A stretch of DNA of 64,000 nucleotides from Tetragonia tetragonoides (Eukaryota; Streptophyta; Magnoliopsida; Caryophyllales; Aizoaceae). Shown one piece after another: positions 24,667 through 36,954 of this stretch. Both the position numbers and the translations under genes were made by a program. The notes beneath the pieces were generated by a model. It was given only the letters and a program-made list of their open reading frames with translations. It ran no database searches and was not told where the DNA came from. Each line of letters opens with the position of its first letter. Positions within the stretch are counted from its first letter, which is position 1. Where the stretch lies: contig CM076142.1 in NCBI GenBank assembly GCA_038025085.1, positions 6,856,501 to 6,920,500 on the forward strand. The letters run 5' to 3'.

Positions 24667-24858
24667 GTGTGATTTCCTCAAATATACATCATTTACAAAC
24701 TAATTCCCAAATTAGCTTCGGTTCAAAACTATTTCCCCACATATACACCACGTAGGATCGGACTGTGGCCTGGAAGCGAATTTAATTTTTTTTTTTATAG
24801 AGAAAGGCAAAGCCGCTGTGGGCCACCGCGGCTCTTAAATAAGCCGCTGTCGCCCACA
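24667..24858 (+). repeat. Left terminal inverted repeat of the MULE
   Basis: It matches the inverted right end across AATATACATCAT, AATTCCCAAATTAG, GGACTGTGGCCTGGAAGCGA and the GC-rich AAGCCGCTGTGGGCC block, with about one mismatch per 15-20 bp. The inner part contains a perfect 15-bp inverted repeat (arms 24809-24823 and 24852-24866), able to form a hairpin. Confidence 0.9.
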
Positions 24859-25307
24859 GCGGCTTTTGGAAGCAGCTCTCCGCCACAACGGCTTTTGCTG
24901 TTGCATTTTACCAGCGGTTTTCTTTGTTAATTTTCCCCACATTTTCTCTGTAGACATATCAACCTGCATAACCAAATACTGAAGCAGCAAAAAATCCAGA
25001 CGCCGCTCAACCAACAGTTCATCCAAATTTATATTCCATTGAAAAAATAAACTGATAGTTGATCCAAATTACACATCTCTAAAAGATTTCATTAATCACC
25101 AACATAATGTCAATACAAGCCAAAGTTGAGTTAACATAACTCAAATCACCCAAAGAAAATACAACCAACACTACTCCTGCTTACACCCATAGCAAACAAA
25201 ACAGTAGCTCACACCTAAACAACATTAGCAGTACAAAACCTATGAGCAACACCATTACAGTAGCTATGAACCAGCAATAACACCATCACAACAGCAGAAC
25301 CAGACCT

Positions 25308-28300
25308 CTATGGAACTCCATCTCGTCCCATGCTCTCCTCGATCCTCAAAGAAGGTGGAGACTCTATGATAGTTGACAATGATTGCACTGAGGATGTCAT
25401 GGTAGAGCTCAAAGTAGATTTAGTTGTCCGAGGTCGTCGCCTAAATGTCAAAATGGGAGAAGTTTTGGTAAAAGGAGATGCAGATACCGGTGGGGTGGGA
25501 GTAATTGGAGGGGCAGGGCTAGGGGAAAGGGAAGGAAATTCAGGCATATCCACAGGCATTTCTGGAAGCGTAGACCATGGTTGAATAGGCATAAGTGGAG
25601 GAGTAGGCCGAGGCAGGGGTCGTGGAGGAGTAGGCCGAGGCAAGGCTCGTGGAGTAGGTCTAGGCAGAGGCTGTGGAGGAGCTTGAGGCAAAGGTCGTGG
25701 AGAAGGTTGAAGTGGAGGTGGAGTAAGTATTTGTGGAGTATGAGAAGGTGAAATTTGAACTGATGGTGTAGGAGAAGGTGAAATTTGAACAGATGGTGTA
25801 GGAGAAGGTGAAATTTGAACCGATGGTGGTCGTTCTAGATGTCGATCTGCAGGTGGAGACTCAATAAGATGTCGACTACCAGCTGTATTTAGACATTGGT
25901 TGCAATACATCGCTATGTTGCCAAGTAAAGATCGTACATTTGGAGGATACTCCGCACCAGCTTGATCTAACTCACCTTGACATTTCTTTGCTATGGTGGC
26001 TATACCGTTGGTCTACATAAGACGTAAAGCACAATCAATAAAATGAAGTTGTTAGAAAAAATAAATGCAGATTATTATACTTACAAGCACACGCAATTGA
26101 GCATAACCAGGTTGATACTCAGTTGGAGATGATGGTAATAATGGAGTAATAAAGCGACGTGTAATTCCTCTATACCATATCATATAAGGATCATTACACT
26201 CCATCTGTCCACGAAATAAATCACCAGTAACAACACTCTGAAGACAGCTATCCCACTCAGAAACATAGACACGATGATGTTTGGCCCAATCCATCTTGTT
26301 CTTTCCACGATGATCTGTTTTATGCAACTGAAGACCAGTGTCACATGACATAGGAACCAACTGCCAAAGACCAAATTGACGCATAACACGATCAGGAAAA
26401 TGCATCTCAACAATGTCAAAACATATGAGTGGGGCCCTGACACGCCACACAGTGTCATCTACTTCCGGCAGTGACTCCAAGATTTGAGAAGTATATGGCT
26501 CCCATATAAACTACAAAGTAAAAAATTGATTGCTCATTTAGAAAAAAAAAATCAATTCACCTGCAATTACACCATGATATCATTCAGACACAAACAAATA
26601 AACACACAGAAACTAAACATCAATCTCAACATCACAGGAAAACAATTATATGTTCAATTAACAACTGACTAAAAAGACTAAAGATAATTACATATAAACC
26701 TAGCTAAAGCAACACTCAAATGAGATAAACCTGATCATCACGCTGATGGTCCAGTGCGTCTCTATAATATGCAAGTCCTTTTGGCAAGTCAGCCCTCTGA
26801 AGTGATTTTCGAAGCCACCTGTCATCATGCAATAAAAAAAAATTATAGCTCAAAGCAAATTTTCTAAACAGTAAGAGTATATATGAAGTTATCATATACC
26901 TGCATCCTAAAGGATCACGATCAGGCTGATACTGCTCATTTGGTTCTATATCCGGGTCTATATGAGAGCCGAGAACTGGTCTACCAATAGGAATGCGCTC
27001 CCAAGCCCACAACTATCCAAAGACAAATATATCAAACACAAAATCATATACACCTCACATGGGAATAAGCTAGTCAGTGTATTACTTGTAAGAGTATCAA
27101 AGGTCCAGCAATATCCTTCACACCTCTTTTAGACGCCCCACAAAGGTGGCGATACATAAAGGCAAGTGTTGCACCCCCCAGCTGTACTCTGATGCTTTCC
27201 TAAGATCCCGAAGCAACGACAAATAGATGACCTAAATCTCATTGCCTGACTTATCAGCAAATAAAATCGCTCCCATCAATGCAAGGATATATGCTCTAGC
27301 ATGATACTGAATAATGGCATCATTTGCATCCGGTGGGAGAACACTGAAGGTTTCTATAAGCCAACCAATGTTTAGAGCAGATCCTGAAAGCATCCCCATT
27401 GCTATTATATATCCTAACAACTCCTCTACCAACCCAAACCAATTATGATCGGCAGTCCCTGTCACTGGATAGCCACGCACTGGCAAGCGCAGCAAGACTG
27501 CTACATCTTGTAAAGTTATGGTGGCCTCACCAACAGCAAGGTGAAATGTATGAGTCTCTTGACGCCACCTCTCTACTAGAGCGGTAATAAGTCCCCTATC
27601 TAAAGGTAAAAAACACAACCTATGTAAGCCATAGAAACCGGCTTCTCTAACATAATCTAAGACACGACTATCTCTTTCTCCCCAATCTTGCAAAGCCTTC
27701 AAGTGTTGCCTGCAGTTTAAAGGTGTTGAAACCTGTAAAACCAATAATTAGTTCAGAAATGAGTATCCTATACAATTAAATATACCTCTTGAACATAGTT
27801 TCTTTCTAGATTAAATAGGCAAATGTCAAATAGTATAAGGAAATCCATAGAGGCTGACCAGTTGTGTAGTTGCAATTTTGTTGAAGTGTATACATGTATG
27901 TAAACTAAAAGATTTTATACAATCCATCCCATTCTAGATTACAAAACAAACATATAAGTCATCTATTCTTCACTTTGCAGTTCATTCTCCCCATTGAGTC
28001 ATACAACTCTGCATGAATTTCTTCTGTTTTTGACAGGGGACTGCAAGAAATTGGATTAAGAAAAAAAAAAACTTATGATAGAATCTATATATGTAGGAAG
28101 TAGTATCCTATACAATTATTGGATCCCAAGAATACTGAGATGCAAATTAAATTTTGGACTAAAACAATGAATGTATGCATACTAAAGAAAGTTACTTGTT
28201 CATTCAACTCAGGTATCCCAGCCCAATAAAAGGTGCAGTGTCCAAGACAATACCAGTAAGAATGTGCATAAAAAATGGACATGCTTCCTAGGGTGCAGTG

Positions 28301-28616
28301 GTTCGAGTAAGATGGTGCATTTGACAGGATACTGTGCTGTTCAACAGACAGCATATCAGAGAAAAAAAATTCAGCCTCATCAGCTTCTCAGTCTCTTATC
28401 TCACCAGTATACTGAGGTATATATACAGGAAACAGAGCCAAAAGCATAGTAACCAGGTTGATAACATGTACTAACCAGACTAAATGATCTAGCAACTATG
28501 ACAATAAGAAACAGAAAGCACATTACCTGACCACTCCACACATCTTGACTTCTATGGTGTTGTTGTAATGTAAGAACGGATGGATCATGAGGTCCCGGAT
28601 CCACCGTTAACTCCAT
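25308..28616 (-). pseudogene. Plant mobile domain (PMD/MAIL-like) gene carried by the MULE, broken
   Basis: Exons read 28616-28527 (MELTVDPGPHDPSVL start), 27732 to about 27090, 27012-26900, 26818-26731, 26520-26085 and 26012-25308, all with GT-AG borders. The second to fifth give a PMD (aminotransferase-like) fold with typical strings such as DYVREAGFYGL, LDRGLITALVERWR and EATITLQDVAVLLRLPVRG. The last exon is a long proline-rich tail with three VQISPSPTP-type repeats. In the second exon an in-frame TAG (near 27235) follows GNEI, and a one-base loss in a G-run (about 27178) shifts the frame; the family sequence resumes afterwards. PMD genes are known both as host genes (MAIN/MAIL1) and as MULE passengers. 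This copy is a decayed passenger. Confidence 0.85.
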
Positions 28617-28757
28617 GAAATCTACAAAAAGAAACTAATTTATGAATTCTCCAAAACATACAAGAAATTAATTAATTAATTCTCCATGTAACCAGAATAT
28701 ATGAATTACAAGAGAACATATATTAAAAATAAATAAAAATGTATATAATATATAAGT

Positions 28758-31229
28758 TTACCCAGAATTGACATCATTCCTCACTATTTTATGACAAGTC
28801 TTCCTATTGTGGCCCTTATTTCCACACAAACCACATGTCACCTTTCCACGAGGGTTCTCATCCATCTCATTTCGAAGCCTCTTTGATTTTGGTCGCCCTT
28901 TACCTCGCTTCATGCTATTGTCAGCAATAACAGTTGGTCCTGTATAAGGTGTCCAGTAGGCTTTATCGGGAATGGGCTCAAAGTTTGGCTTGTATGTTTC
29001 ATAGTACTCGATTGAAGAGAAGAATAAGTCTATGAATTTAGCCGGTGACAAGCTATATTCTCTGCAAACAGCAAGTACATGAGAGCATGGGAACTTGTAT
29101 AACTGGAGCTTCTTGCAGGTGCAAGTCCTTTGCTGGAAGTTCACAATATGAGTATGACCACCTTTATGCTCCCTACCTCCTTGGCCAGTGGTGACTTGAT
29201 ATTTCCCAATTTGGTGATTGTAAGCATCTATAGTGTGGTGTGCTGCTTTGGCCATGTTGTTTTGCAGCAAATTAGTCAATTTTTCACTATATGCATGCTG
29301 TTCATGAAGTCTTTTCAAGGCTCATCCACGTCTTTCAACAAAATAAGCTTTCACCCTATAGAATGAGCACTTCACAAGGGCTGTGATTGGTAGAAAATGT
29401 GCTCCCTTCAACACACTATTGAATACTTCAGACAAGTTAGTCGTTATGATGCCATACCTTCTCCCACCATCATGACAAAGGGACCACATACACAAGGGAA
29501 TATCAGAAAGATATTTATGAGCAGTAGCATTCATTTCACTTATTTTCTTGAATCCAGCATCAAATTTCTTGTCTTGGTGTTGCTCAGCTGACCAACCAAA
29601 GAGGTTTCTCAAGTGATTATCCTTGTGTCGAGTATTTAAGTTGGAGGCAAGATGGCGCAAACATAGTCTATGATGGGCATATGGCTCATGCCACTCACCA
29701 TAGGGATCGTTCATAGTGGACATGATACCCGGATGTCGATCTTAAATAACACAAAGATCATGTCTTTGAGTGACATATAATCTTATGCACGCCATAAACC
29801 AAGACCAACTACTTCCATTCTCCCCTTCAACAATGGCGAATGCAAGTGGGAACAATTGTGTATTAGCATCACAACCTATTGCAATAAGGAGAGTCCCCTT
29901 GTACTTGCCATATAAATGGGTTCCATCAATACTAATAAGGGGACGACAATGTTTAAACCCCTCAATAGAAGGTCCAAAAGCCCAAAACACCCTTCCAAAT
30001 ATCTCAACAGATGGGTCGGTTGTCGGCTTGTTAGCAAAATGTACAATAGTCCCAAGATTTGCTTCTTTCATTGCTTGCATGAAACGAGGAAGGTCTTCAA
30101 AGGATCTCTCCCAATCACGAAATATATGAGCAATTGCTAGTTGTTTCGCTAGCCAAGCCTTCTTGTATGAGATGGTATACTTAAAACGTTCTTGTATTAC
30201 CTCTATCATGGCACAACTTTAATAGAGGTGTCTGTACGCACAAGATCCTTAATTTTATGGCTAATATTCTGAACCCAGCTGAAAATGATCCTTGGGAACA
30301 GAGTCACTAACACAAGAGGGTGCGTGTGGGCCTTTGTAAACACTGATTCTAAAAGCATCCGAGAATTTGCTTTTACTTGCATGAAGCCACCAATGGCATG
30401 GTGGATCCCTATTACATACAAGTGTCACTGAATCTTCACTAGACCGCTTGACTTTGAAACCCTGGTTCCTCATTATGGAATATACTTTTACCACATCCTT
30501 CAGCATCGTCTTATTATCAAATTCATGACCAGGGCGAAATTCATTGCCCTCTTTAAATACATATTTAGCCGTCCAACTCCTCCAAGAATTAACAAAAGAT
30601 TCATTAATAGGAGTGACGCTAGCAAAGTCTGGAATAGGAGCACCAGAACCAACATCAACCTGCTCATCTCCAAAGCCATCCCCTTCAATGTCTTCACTCC
30701 TCGGAGAATCAGGTTCACTATCATACCCAACATCATTCATATCCCCCAACATGTGGTGCTCATCACCACGATTGAAAGAACACAAGTTTTGTTCCACAAA
30801 GTATTGATCATCGATGAGCATTCTAGTAAAAGACCCGCTAAATGATGGGTTTTTCATTGTTGAGGAACTAGGATATGAAGGTAAGCTTAGATTAATACAC
30901 TTTTCAATTGGTATCACATCAACATACAACTCCATCGATGGTGTCAATGAGTGTCTTACACTAGCCCAAAAAGCACTTAATGAGTTGTCATTTTTCAGTG
31001 GTATTACTTTTACACATCCAAGAGTCTTATATTTCATTTTCACCTTCAATTCAGAACTACTTGGATCAAGCTCCATACTCTCGTATATCTTTTTGAGTAA
31101 CTCACTAAAACACATCTGACTATCAGCAAGCACAAAACAGAACCTTCCACCACTATAACTAACATCTCCATCCTTTTCAATAATATCTCCGCCATAATAA
31201 CATATAATAGGGTAACCTGAGTATTCCAT
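28758..31229 (-). pseudogene. MURA-type MULE transposase, broken
   Basis: It starts MEYSGYPIICYYGGDI at 31229. An N-terminal MuDR domain runs to about 30275. The DDE core follows: first Asp in ISIDGTHLYGKYKG, second in DRHPGI, Glu in TTNLSEVFNSVLKGA. After it come a SWIM zinc finger (CTCKKLQLYKFPCSHVLAVC), a basic stretch and a terminal zinc knuckle (CGLCGNKGHNRKTC). Damage: frameshifts near 30270 and near 30205, in-frame stops at 29742-29744 (just before the second Asp) and 29322-29324. Without these the frame would be about 820 codons, a normal MULE transposase size. The gene would cut at the terminal repeats but cannot yield a full protein from this copy. Confidence 0.9.
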
Positions 31230-32199
31230 CTTCCTTGTTCCATGCAAAGATATCAAATTTATTAAATCAAAACAACAATAATAATCACAATTTATGAGTA
31301 GCATATAATTATATGGAGTAACTGTTTATTAGTTAACAAAATTGAAATAAAAGTTGCAACTGATTCAATGGATTAAACATTACATAACAAATTCACCCCC
31401 AATTTATGAATGAAATTATTTTAATCACTATCAAATGAAACTACAGTACGTACCATGTAACCAGAAATACTATGAAAATTCAGAACTAAATAATCAGAAT
31501 GCAATAACAGAGATTGGCAAATTGGCAAATTCTCCCCAATCAGAATGCAATAACAGAGAATGCAATAACTATGAAAATTCAGAACTAAATAATCAGAATG
31601 CAATGATCAGAGCTTTTTGATTGTTAGTCTGGTGTTTACCTGCATTGCCCAATTTTTATGTGACTGGACAATATAACTGTACAATAGGCTATCCATGAAT
31701 TTTGGAACGAAGGTTTTCTTCAAAATTGTGACTTATTGTACCTCAGCAAAAAACAGAGAAATAACCAAAACTGACAAAAAGAAAACACGAGACACAGACT
31801 AAAGCAAAAAACTAACAAAATAGCATAATCTCAAAATTAGGGTTCTACTCATCACAAATTATAGCCCGATTCAAATAAAGACTCAACCTTTGGCAAAATC
31901 TAGAACTAAACGCATGAAATTAGGGTAAAGAATTACCTTTTCTCAAACTTCCCCTAAAATATTAGGGCTTCAACAAATTTTGGGTTGCCGACTATAGAAT
32001 GACCGCACGGCGAGGATGACCGGCGACGCTGACGACGAGCCTGACCACGAGAGGACTGAGCACACGGCGGGGGAGGGGGTAGCAGCGAACGCGGGGGAGG
32101 GAGAGCAGGGTAGTGTGAGGAATGATCGCGGGGGTGAGAGTGATTCGAATGGTCACAGAGGTATTGTATATTGAAAAAATAGAAGGAAAATGAACCGAT

Positions 32200-32391
32200 G
32201 TGGGCGACAGCGGCTTATTTAAGAGCCGCGCTGGCCCACAGCGGCTTTGCCTTTCGCTATAAAAAAAAAAAATTAAACTCGCTTCCAGGCCACAGTCCAA
32301 TCCTACGTGGTGTATATGTGGGAAAATAGTTTTGAACCGAAACTAATTTGGGAATTAGTTTGTGAATGATGTATATTTGAGAAAATCATAC
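32200..32391 (-). repeat. Right terminal inverted repeat of the MULE
   Basis: Inverted partner of the left end, carrying the same GC-rich block and A-run. It also lies upstream of the transposase gene and may hold its promoter, as MULE terminal repeats commonly do. Confidence 0.9.
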
Positions 32392-32400
32392 GATTTTTAA

Positions 32401-32701
32401 TACTACAACATAAAAAGAGAACCCTTACATTTCTGACTGAGTGCTCATCACACTCAGCAACCCTGCGTTTCTACAAAACTCAATCTTAAAATAGATTCTC
32501 TATCTTACAAACAGATATTCTCCCCTATCATTTTATACTCTCTTACTTGTTTTCTGAAGTGGAAAACACCCTGCAGAGATTCTGAATTTCTGATCATCAA
32601 GCCCACAACCAACACCCATCTTTTTTTTTATACATCATTTTTATGAAAATCAGCAAAGGAAAAGGTAAAACAAACCAAAACTGCTAATAATAATACAACT
32701 C
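32401..32701. other. 3' flank of the subtilase gene
   Basis: AT-rich sequence between the MULE target duplication and the subtilase stop codon; it probably contains the subtilase 3' untranslated region. No other feature seen. Confidence 0.5.
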
Positions 32702-35210
32702 CTACAGAGGTTGTTGCTTTGTCACAACTAAGGGACTTCTCACCTTATGCTTCCCATCAGACCATATTACTGCCCCACTTTTAGTGTTGGAGGATCCAGC
32801 TGACAGCTTTACCTCCATCGCTTGAACCCGAACCAAAAAGTTCAGCTTCTGCCCGACCCGCCTAAAAGCGAGCTGCTCCGGCTCCACCGTTACCAGCGTA
32901 CCCGTGGGTGGACGGATCGTGACCTTATACACTGAATTCGGATCGCCCACATTCGTAACGGTTCGTATAAAATGGGTAGACATCTTATGCTTCCCATATT
33001 GCTGAAAGACCACGGATAGCGAAGGGTAATTCAAGTTACCGACATGACCCGCCCGTTTTGCCCCCCGACAATCCGCTTTTTTCCGGGTTATAATCTCAAT
33101 GTTGCTAACACTATAATTGGAGTTGCAAAGGAAGTCAATGTAATCATAAGTTGTTAGATCATATACCAAACCCGGGTTCATCGCCTTTTGCGGGTGGACA
33201 TGACCCGCCCCATAATCCATCACCGTCGACACATTCCCCGTAGACTCATCCCTCATTATATCCCCCATGGAATCCACCGTATACGCAGTCGTCATCAAAG
33301 CGGACCGAATAGCAGCTGGGCTCCAATCCGGGTGGGCAGCCTTCAACAATGCCGCGAGACCCGAAACATGCGGGCACGCCATTGACGTACCCGATATAAT
33401 ATTAAACTCCGTCCTCCGCTCATCCATCAACATACCCGACGGCCCGACCCGGTCCGTCCACGCGGCCAAAATATTCAACCCGGGAGCAATCAAATCCGGC
33501 TTCAATATCTCCGGAGTCTCCGGATTCGGCCCACGAGCCGAGAACGCCGCGACAAACGGGGCGGGCCTGACTCCGACCCGAGTCCCCCGAAACTCAATCG
33601 TTGCCGTGGGTTTCACCGTACCCGCAATGTACCTCCGGATAACATCCCCATTAGCCGACCCGACCGCAGTCGCGGGCAACACGTGGCAATCAGCCACAAG
33701 TCCCTCACCATCAAACACCCCATTAGCGATAATCATCCCAATACCCCCAGCTTCTTTAACAACCTGACCTTTTTCCACCCTAGAATTAATCCCTCTCTCA
33801 CATAAAACAATCTTGCCCTTAACAAACTTCTCATCTAAAGACCCTTCTAAACAAAGTGAAGCCGAATAACCATCACCACCACCATTAATATTCCCACCAT
33901 CAACAAGCCCATACATTTCACCGGGCCTTAACCTGGGCCCATTATAAACACTAACACCCTTAATCACCTTCCCATTTCCAAGCTTAACATCAGCTGGAAA
34001 ATCCCTATCAATTGAACCAGCACCAACTGTAGTCACCCATGGAGCCACATTAGTCACAGACAACCCGCCCGGCCCGCCATTGCCGGCCGAGGCGGAGACG
34101 AACACCCCATTCTCCGTAGCTCCGAAAGACGCAATGGCGATGGCGTCGAGATAGTAAGGGACTACAACTCCACCGACGCTTAAGGAAATCACATCGACAC
34201 CGTCGGAAACCGCGGTGTCGAAAGCTTTTAAGATGTCGGAATCGTAACACCCTGATTTCCAACATACCTTGTAGATTGCCAATCTTGCTTTTGGTGCCAT
34301 ACCAGCTGCTACTCCTTTAGCGTACCCCATGGTTGACGCTGGGAACACATACCTGAATAGCAATTCAAAATTAATTAGTACTCTTACTAAAATTAGCAAT
34401 ATTTACAATTAGTAATTCAAAATTAGTCATGTTCTCTTCAAAGGGAGAAACAGTGCGGATAATTGAACAAAATGAGAGTACAGAATGAAAAATGGAACGG
34501 AACAGAATGCAGAATGGAGACGACGAAATGAACCTGCCAGCAGCAATTGAAGCAGTGTGAGTGCCATGACCATCAGAATCTCTAGGAGACCTGTCTTCAA
34601 TAGTTTCATTCATTTTACCATTAGTAGCTTCATAACCTTCACAAAAGAATCTAGCACCAATAACTTTCCTATTACAATCAAACCCATGACACTCTCCTTT
34701 CCACTTATTAGGAACAGGACCAAGACCGCGATCATCGAAACTCTTGCGATTGATAGAGATACCAGTATCAATAACTCCGACAACGAGATCGGACCCGAAG
34801 TCGGATTCTTTGAGTAAAGTAGAGGTAGAGGTAGAGGTAGAGGTAGTAGTAAGGCCGAGGAATTCAGGGGAGCGAGTGGTGTGGAGAGAGCGGAGTTGTT
34901 CAGGGATAAGAGATAGAATGTGAGGGTGTGAGGAGAGAGAATGGGCTTGAAGGTTTGTTAAGTGGGCTGAGAAACCATGGAAGATTGTTGTGTATGTGTG
35001 GAGGATTTGGGGTGGTGGTGATGAGGAGAGAGAATTAAGAGTTGATTGGTACCAGTGGTTGTGAGAAGGGAAGATGGTGGGTTTGAGAAGGGGGTTTACT
35101 CGGATGAGGAAAGTGCGGTGTTCGAGGGTTGAGGTTGTGGTGGGGAAAGAGTGGGAGGGGGTGAGGGTGAGGAGAGAGAAAATGAAGGGGAGGAGAAAGA
35201 GGAGAGACAT
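32702..35210 (-). CDS. SBT1.5-like: Subtilisin-like serine protease, SBT1.5-like
   Basis: Exons 35210-34534 and 34352-32702 join in frame (677 + 1651 nt) into 775 residues, normal for plant subtilases. A signal peptide (MSLLFLLPFIFSLLTL) sends it to the cell wall. An I9 prodomain follows (about 30-110, ending LHTTRSPEFLGL). The catalytic triad is Asp148 (VIDTG), His215 (DSDGHGTH) and Ser549 (GTSMACPHVSG), with oxyanion Asn317 (SAGNGGP). A PA domain (about 370-450) and a C-terminal fibronectin-III-like domain complete it. Odd points: residues after IDTG are ISINRKS rather than the usual WPE-type sequence; a Thr-Ser repeat (about 123-131) is coded by a GGTAGA microsatellite; and a 181-bp intron follows the His motif, although many SBT1 genes lack introns. 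The overall layout matches SBT1.5. Substrate unknown. Confidence 0.93.
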
Positions 35211-35256
35211 TGTTGGTTTTAGTGTGGGTTTAATGGATGAATTAATGGGGGAATTG

Positions 35257-35268
35257 GATTTGTATATG
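35257..35268 (-). promoter_or_regulatory. Possible TATA box of the subtilase gene
   Basis: On the minus strand CATATACAAATC lies about 50 bp upstream of the ATG at 35210. That is close, so the leader would be short. Weak evidence. Confidence 0.3.
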
Positions 35269-35479
35269 GGGGTTTATGTTATGGTTTTACAGGGGAACAG
35301 TGAAGGGGACTCAGTGGAGTTTGAGTGAGTGACAGAGTGTAGTGTAGTAGTGTCACTGTGTGAGTGTGTGTTTCTGGTGGGGAAAAAGGAGGAAAGAGGA
35401 TGAAATTTGAGGTGGAACTGTGGGAGTGGGATCCTCTTTTTTCTCTTTCTTTTTAGGGTTGGTATTTCTAGATTGCAGT

Positions 35480-36103
35480 AGACTGGTACTCAATCCGTTT
35501 CAAATTATATGACAAATACGAGAAATCCGTATTTATAATGTGCACTAGTAATAATGCCCATGACGATGCACAATTAAGTTAAATATATTTTTATTATTTT
35601 CCTTGTTATTTTAGTCTTGAATATGCCAGCTCACGGATATGGCAATGAAACTGGCAATTCAATAGTGTGTATTTTGGTGAGTAAATACATCCAAAAGGAT
35701 CAAAACCCATCTGTGTTTTGTGAAGTGTGTTACATTTCATCATTTTAGTTTCTTATATCAATTTTCTAAAGTTTTCATTATTATTTCCCTTGTTATTTTA
35801 GTCTTCAATATGCCAGCTTTATATATATAGAAAAGATTATATATTTTAAAATATATTTACGCTAATTAAAATTGGATATGATCTTACATGTTAAGATTAA
35901 ACATATTGTAAATGCATCTCATTTTGAAGTATTTTACGAAGCGAATACGATGGTACAAATATTATTTTTTTTTTGAAGATGTGTAGAAGTTGCTTTTGAA
36001 GTTTTGACAAAGATTAAGTTATAACACTTATAAAACTCTAGTTATTTATCACAAGTCAAACTCTTAATTATATTTTTTTAAAAATTATTCTAATAATACA
36101 TTT
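35480..36103. repeat. Intergenic with a direct repeat (CTTGTTATTTTAGTCTTxAATATGCCAGCT)
   Basis: A block of about 45 bp containing TTGTTATTTTAGTCTT and AATATGCCAGCT occurs at about 35592-35632 and again at about 35778-35820. The second runs into TTATATATATAG, the exact sequence split by the CACTA element at 36381. No gene seen. Confidence 0.65.
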
Positions 36104-36117
36104 AATGATGTGGCATG

Positions 36118-36336
36118 GCTCATGTTCAACCTTGGGATAGTGTGTCTTGGTCTTTTGTTCGTCGTGATGGTAATAGAGTCGCCCATGAGTTGGCTCATGT
36201 TCAACCTTGGGATCTTAGGAGTCGTTTTTGGAGCTCGGATTTTCCGAGTAATGTTGCTGCTGTACTGAAGTTCTGATTTGGCTGGTTTAATAGAATCTTA
36301 ACAACCACACTTTGCGGTTTGTCTTCAAAAAAAAAA
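36118..36336 (+). mobile_element. 5'-truncated LINE with target-site duplication
   Basis: A 219-bp insert with frame DGNRVAHELAHVQPWDL, the C-terminal RNase H signature of plant L1-type LINEs, then a short 3' region and a poly-A tail (36327-36338). A 14-bp duplication AATGATGTGGCATG flanks it (36104-36117 and 36337-36350). CTCATGTTCAACCTTGGGAT occurs twice inside. Confidence 0.8.
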
Positions 36337-36954
36337 AATGATGTGGCATGACTCAAAACTCACGAAATATGCCAGCTTTACACTACAACAAAAATGGCTG
36401 TTAGCCACGCTGAAATGCGGGCCTTTCCACGCTACTAAGCGTGGCAAAAACATTTTGCCACGGTTGGAAAAAGCGTGGCAAAAAGCTGGGCGGAATTTTT
36501 ACCGCGCTTTTTTGCCACGCTTGTTTCCACGGTTTTTTCCGCGGATACATTCAAGTTTGCCACGCTTACCAGCGTAATAATATGTGCAGAAATCTTTCCT
36601 ACAATTTTAAGCGGGAAATATATTTTAATGATTTTGAGCGGTAAAATAATTTTCCGGGAAGACTTTGCCACGCTTTTCACCGTGACTTTTTTTTGGGAGG
36701 AGCTGTGACAAATTATATTTAAAAATAAAACGGAAAAAATAATTTAACATTACGGTAGTACACCATAAATGCATATAAAAATCTCTATTATGTCAATAAA
36801 GAAACGTCATCTTGTCAGCGTTTGGAAAACAAGTACACCATCATTTGAAAGAAACAAGTCCGTAAGTCATGACAGTATTCAATAGAAAACAACTAAAGAA
36901 ACGTAAACTAAGACAACAAGCTGAAGACAGAGCAATTAATCTTCTTAGGCTTCA

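Larger units (their letters stand above)
24667..32391 (-). mobile_element. Mutator-like element (MULE), 7.7 kb, with transposase and plant-mobile-domain genes
   Basis: Long terminal inverted repeats of about 190 bp (24667-24858 and 32200-32391) enclose the element. They are flanked by a 9-bp near-perfect target duplication (TATTTTTAA at 24658-24666, GATTTTTAA at 32392-32400), the Mutator target size. Inside, on the minus strand, lie a MURA-type transposase (31229-28758) and then a plant mobile domain gene (28616-25308). Both carry stops and frameshifts, so this copy is not autonomous, but the ends look good enough for mobilisation in trans. Confidence 0.92.

Noticed and set aside
25330..25584. 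Plus-strand Gly/Val-rich frame
   Set aside because: Opposite strand of the proline-rich tail of the PMD gene.
28616..29318. Transposase-PMD fusion in the MULE
   Set aside because: The donor-like GGGTAAAC at the transposase end does not join in phase with the PMD first exon, which has its own ATG.
33188..33767. Plus-strand frames within the subtilase
   Set aside because: Antisense shadows of the catalytic exon; GC-rich third positions explain their length.
36435..36708. Open frames in the CACTA ends (also 42229-42531)
   Set aside because: They read the subterminal GCCACGCTT-type motifs and are conserved only because the transposon ends are; no gene-like start or domain.
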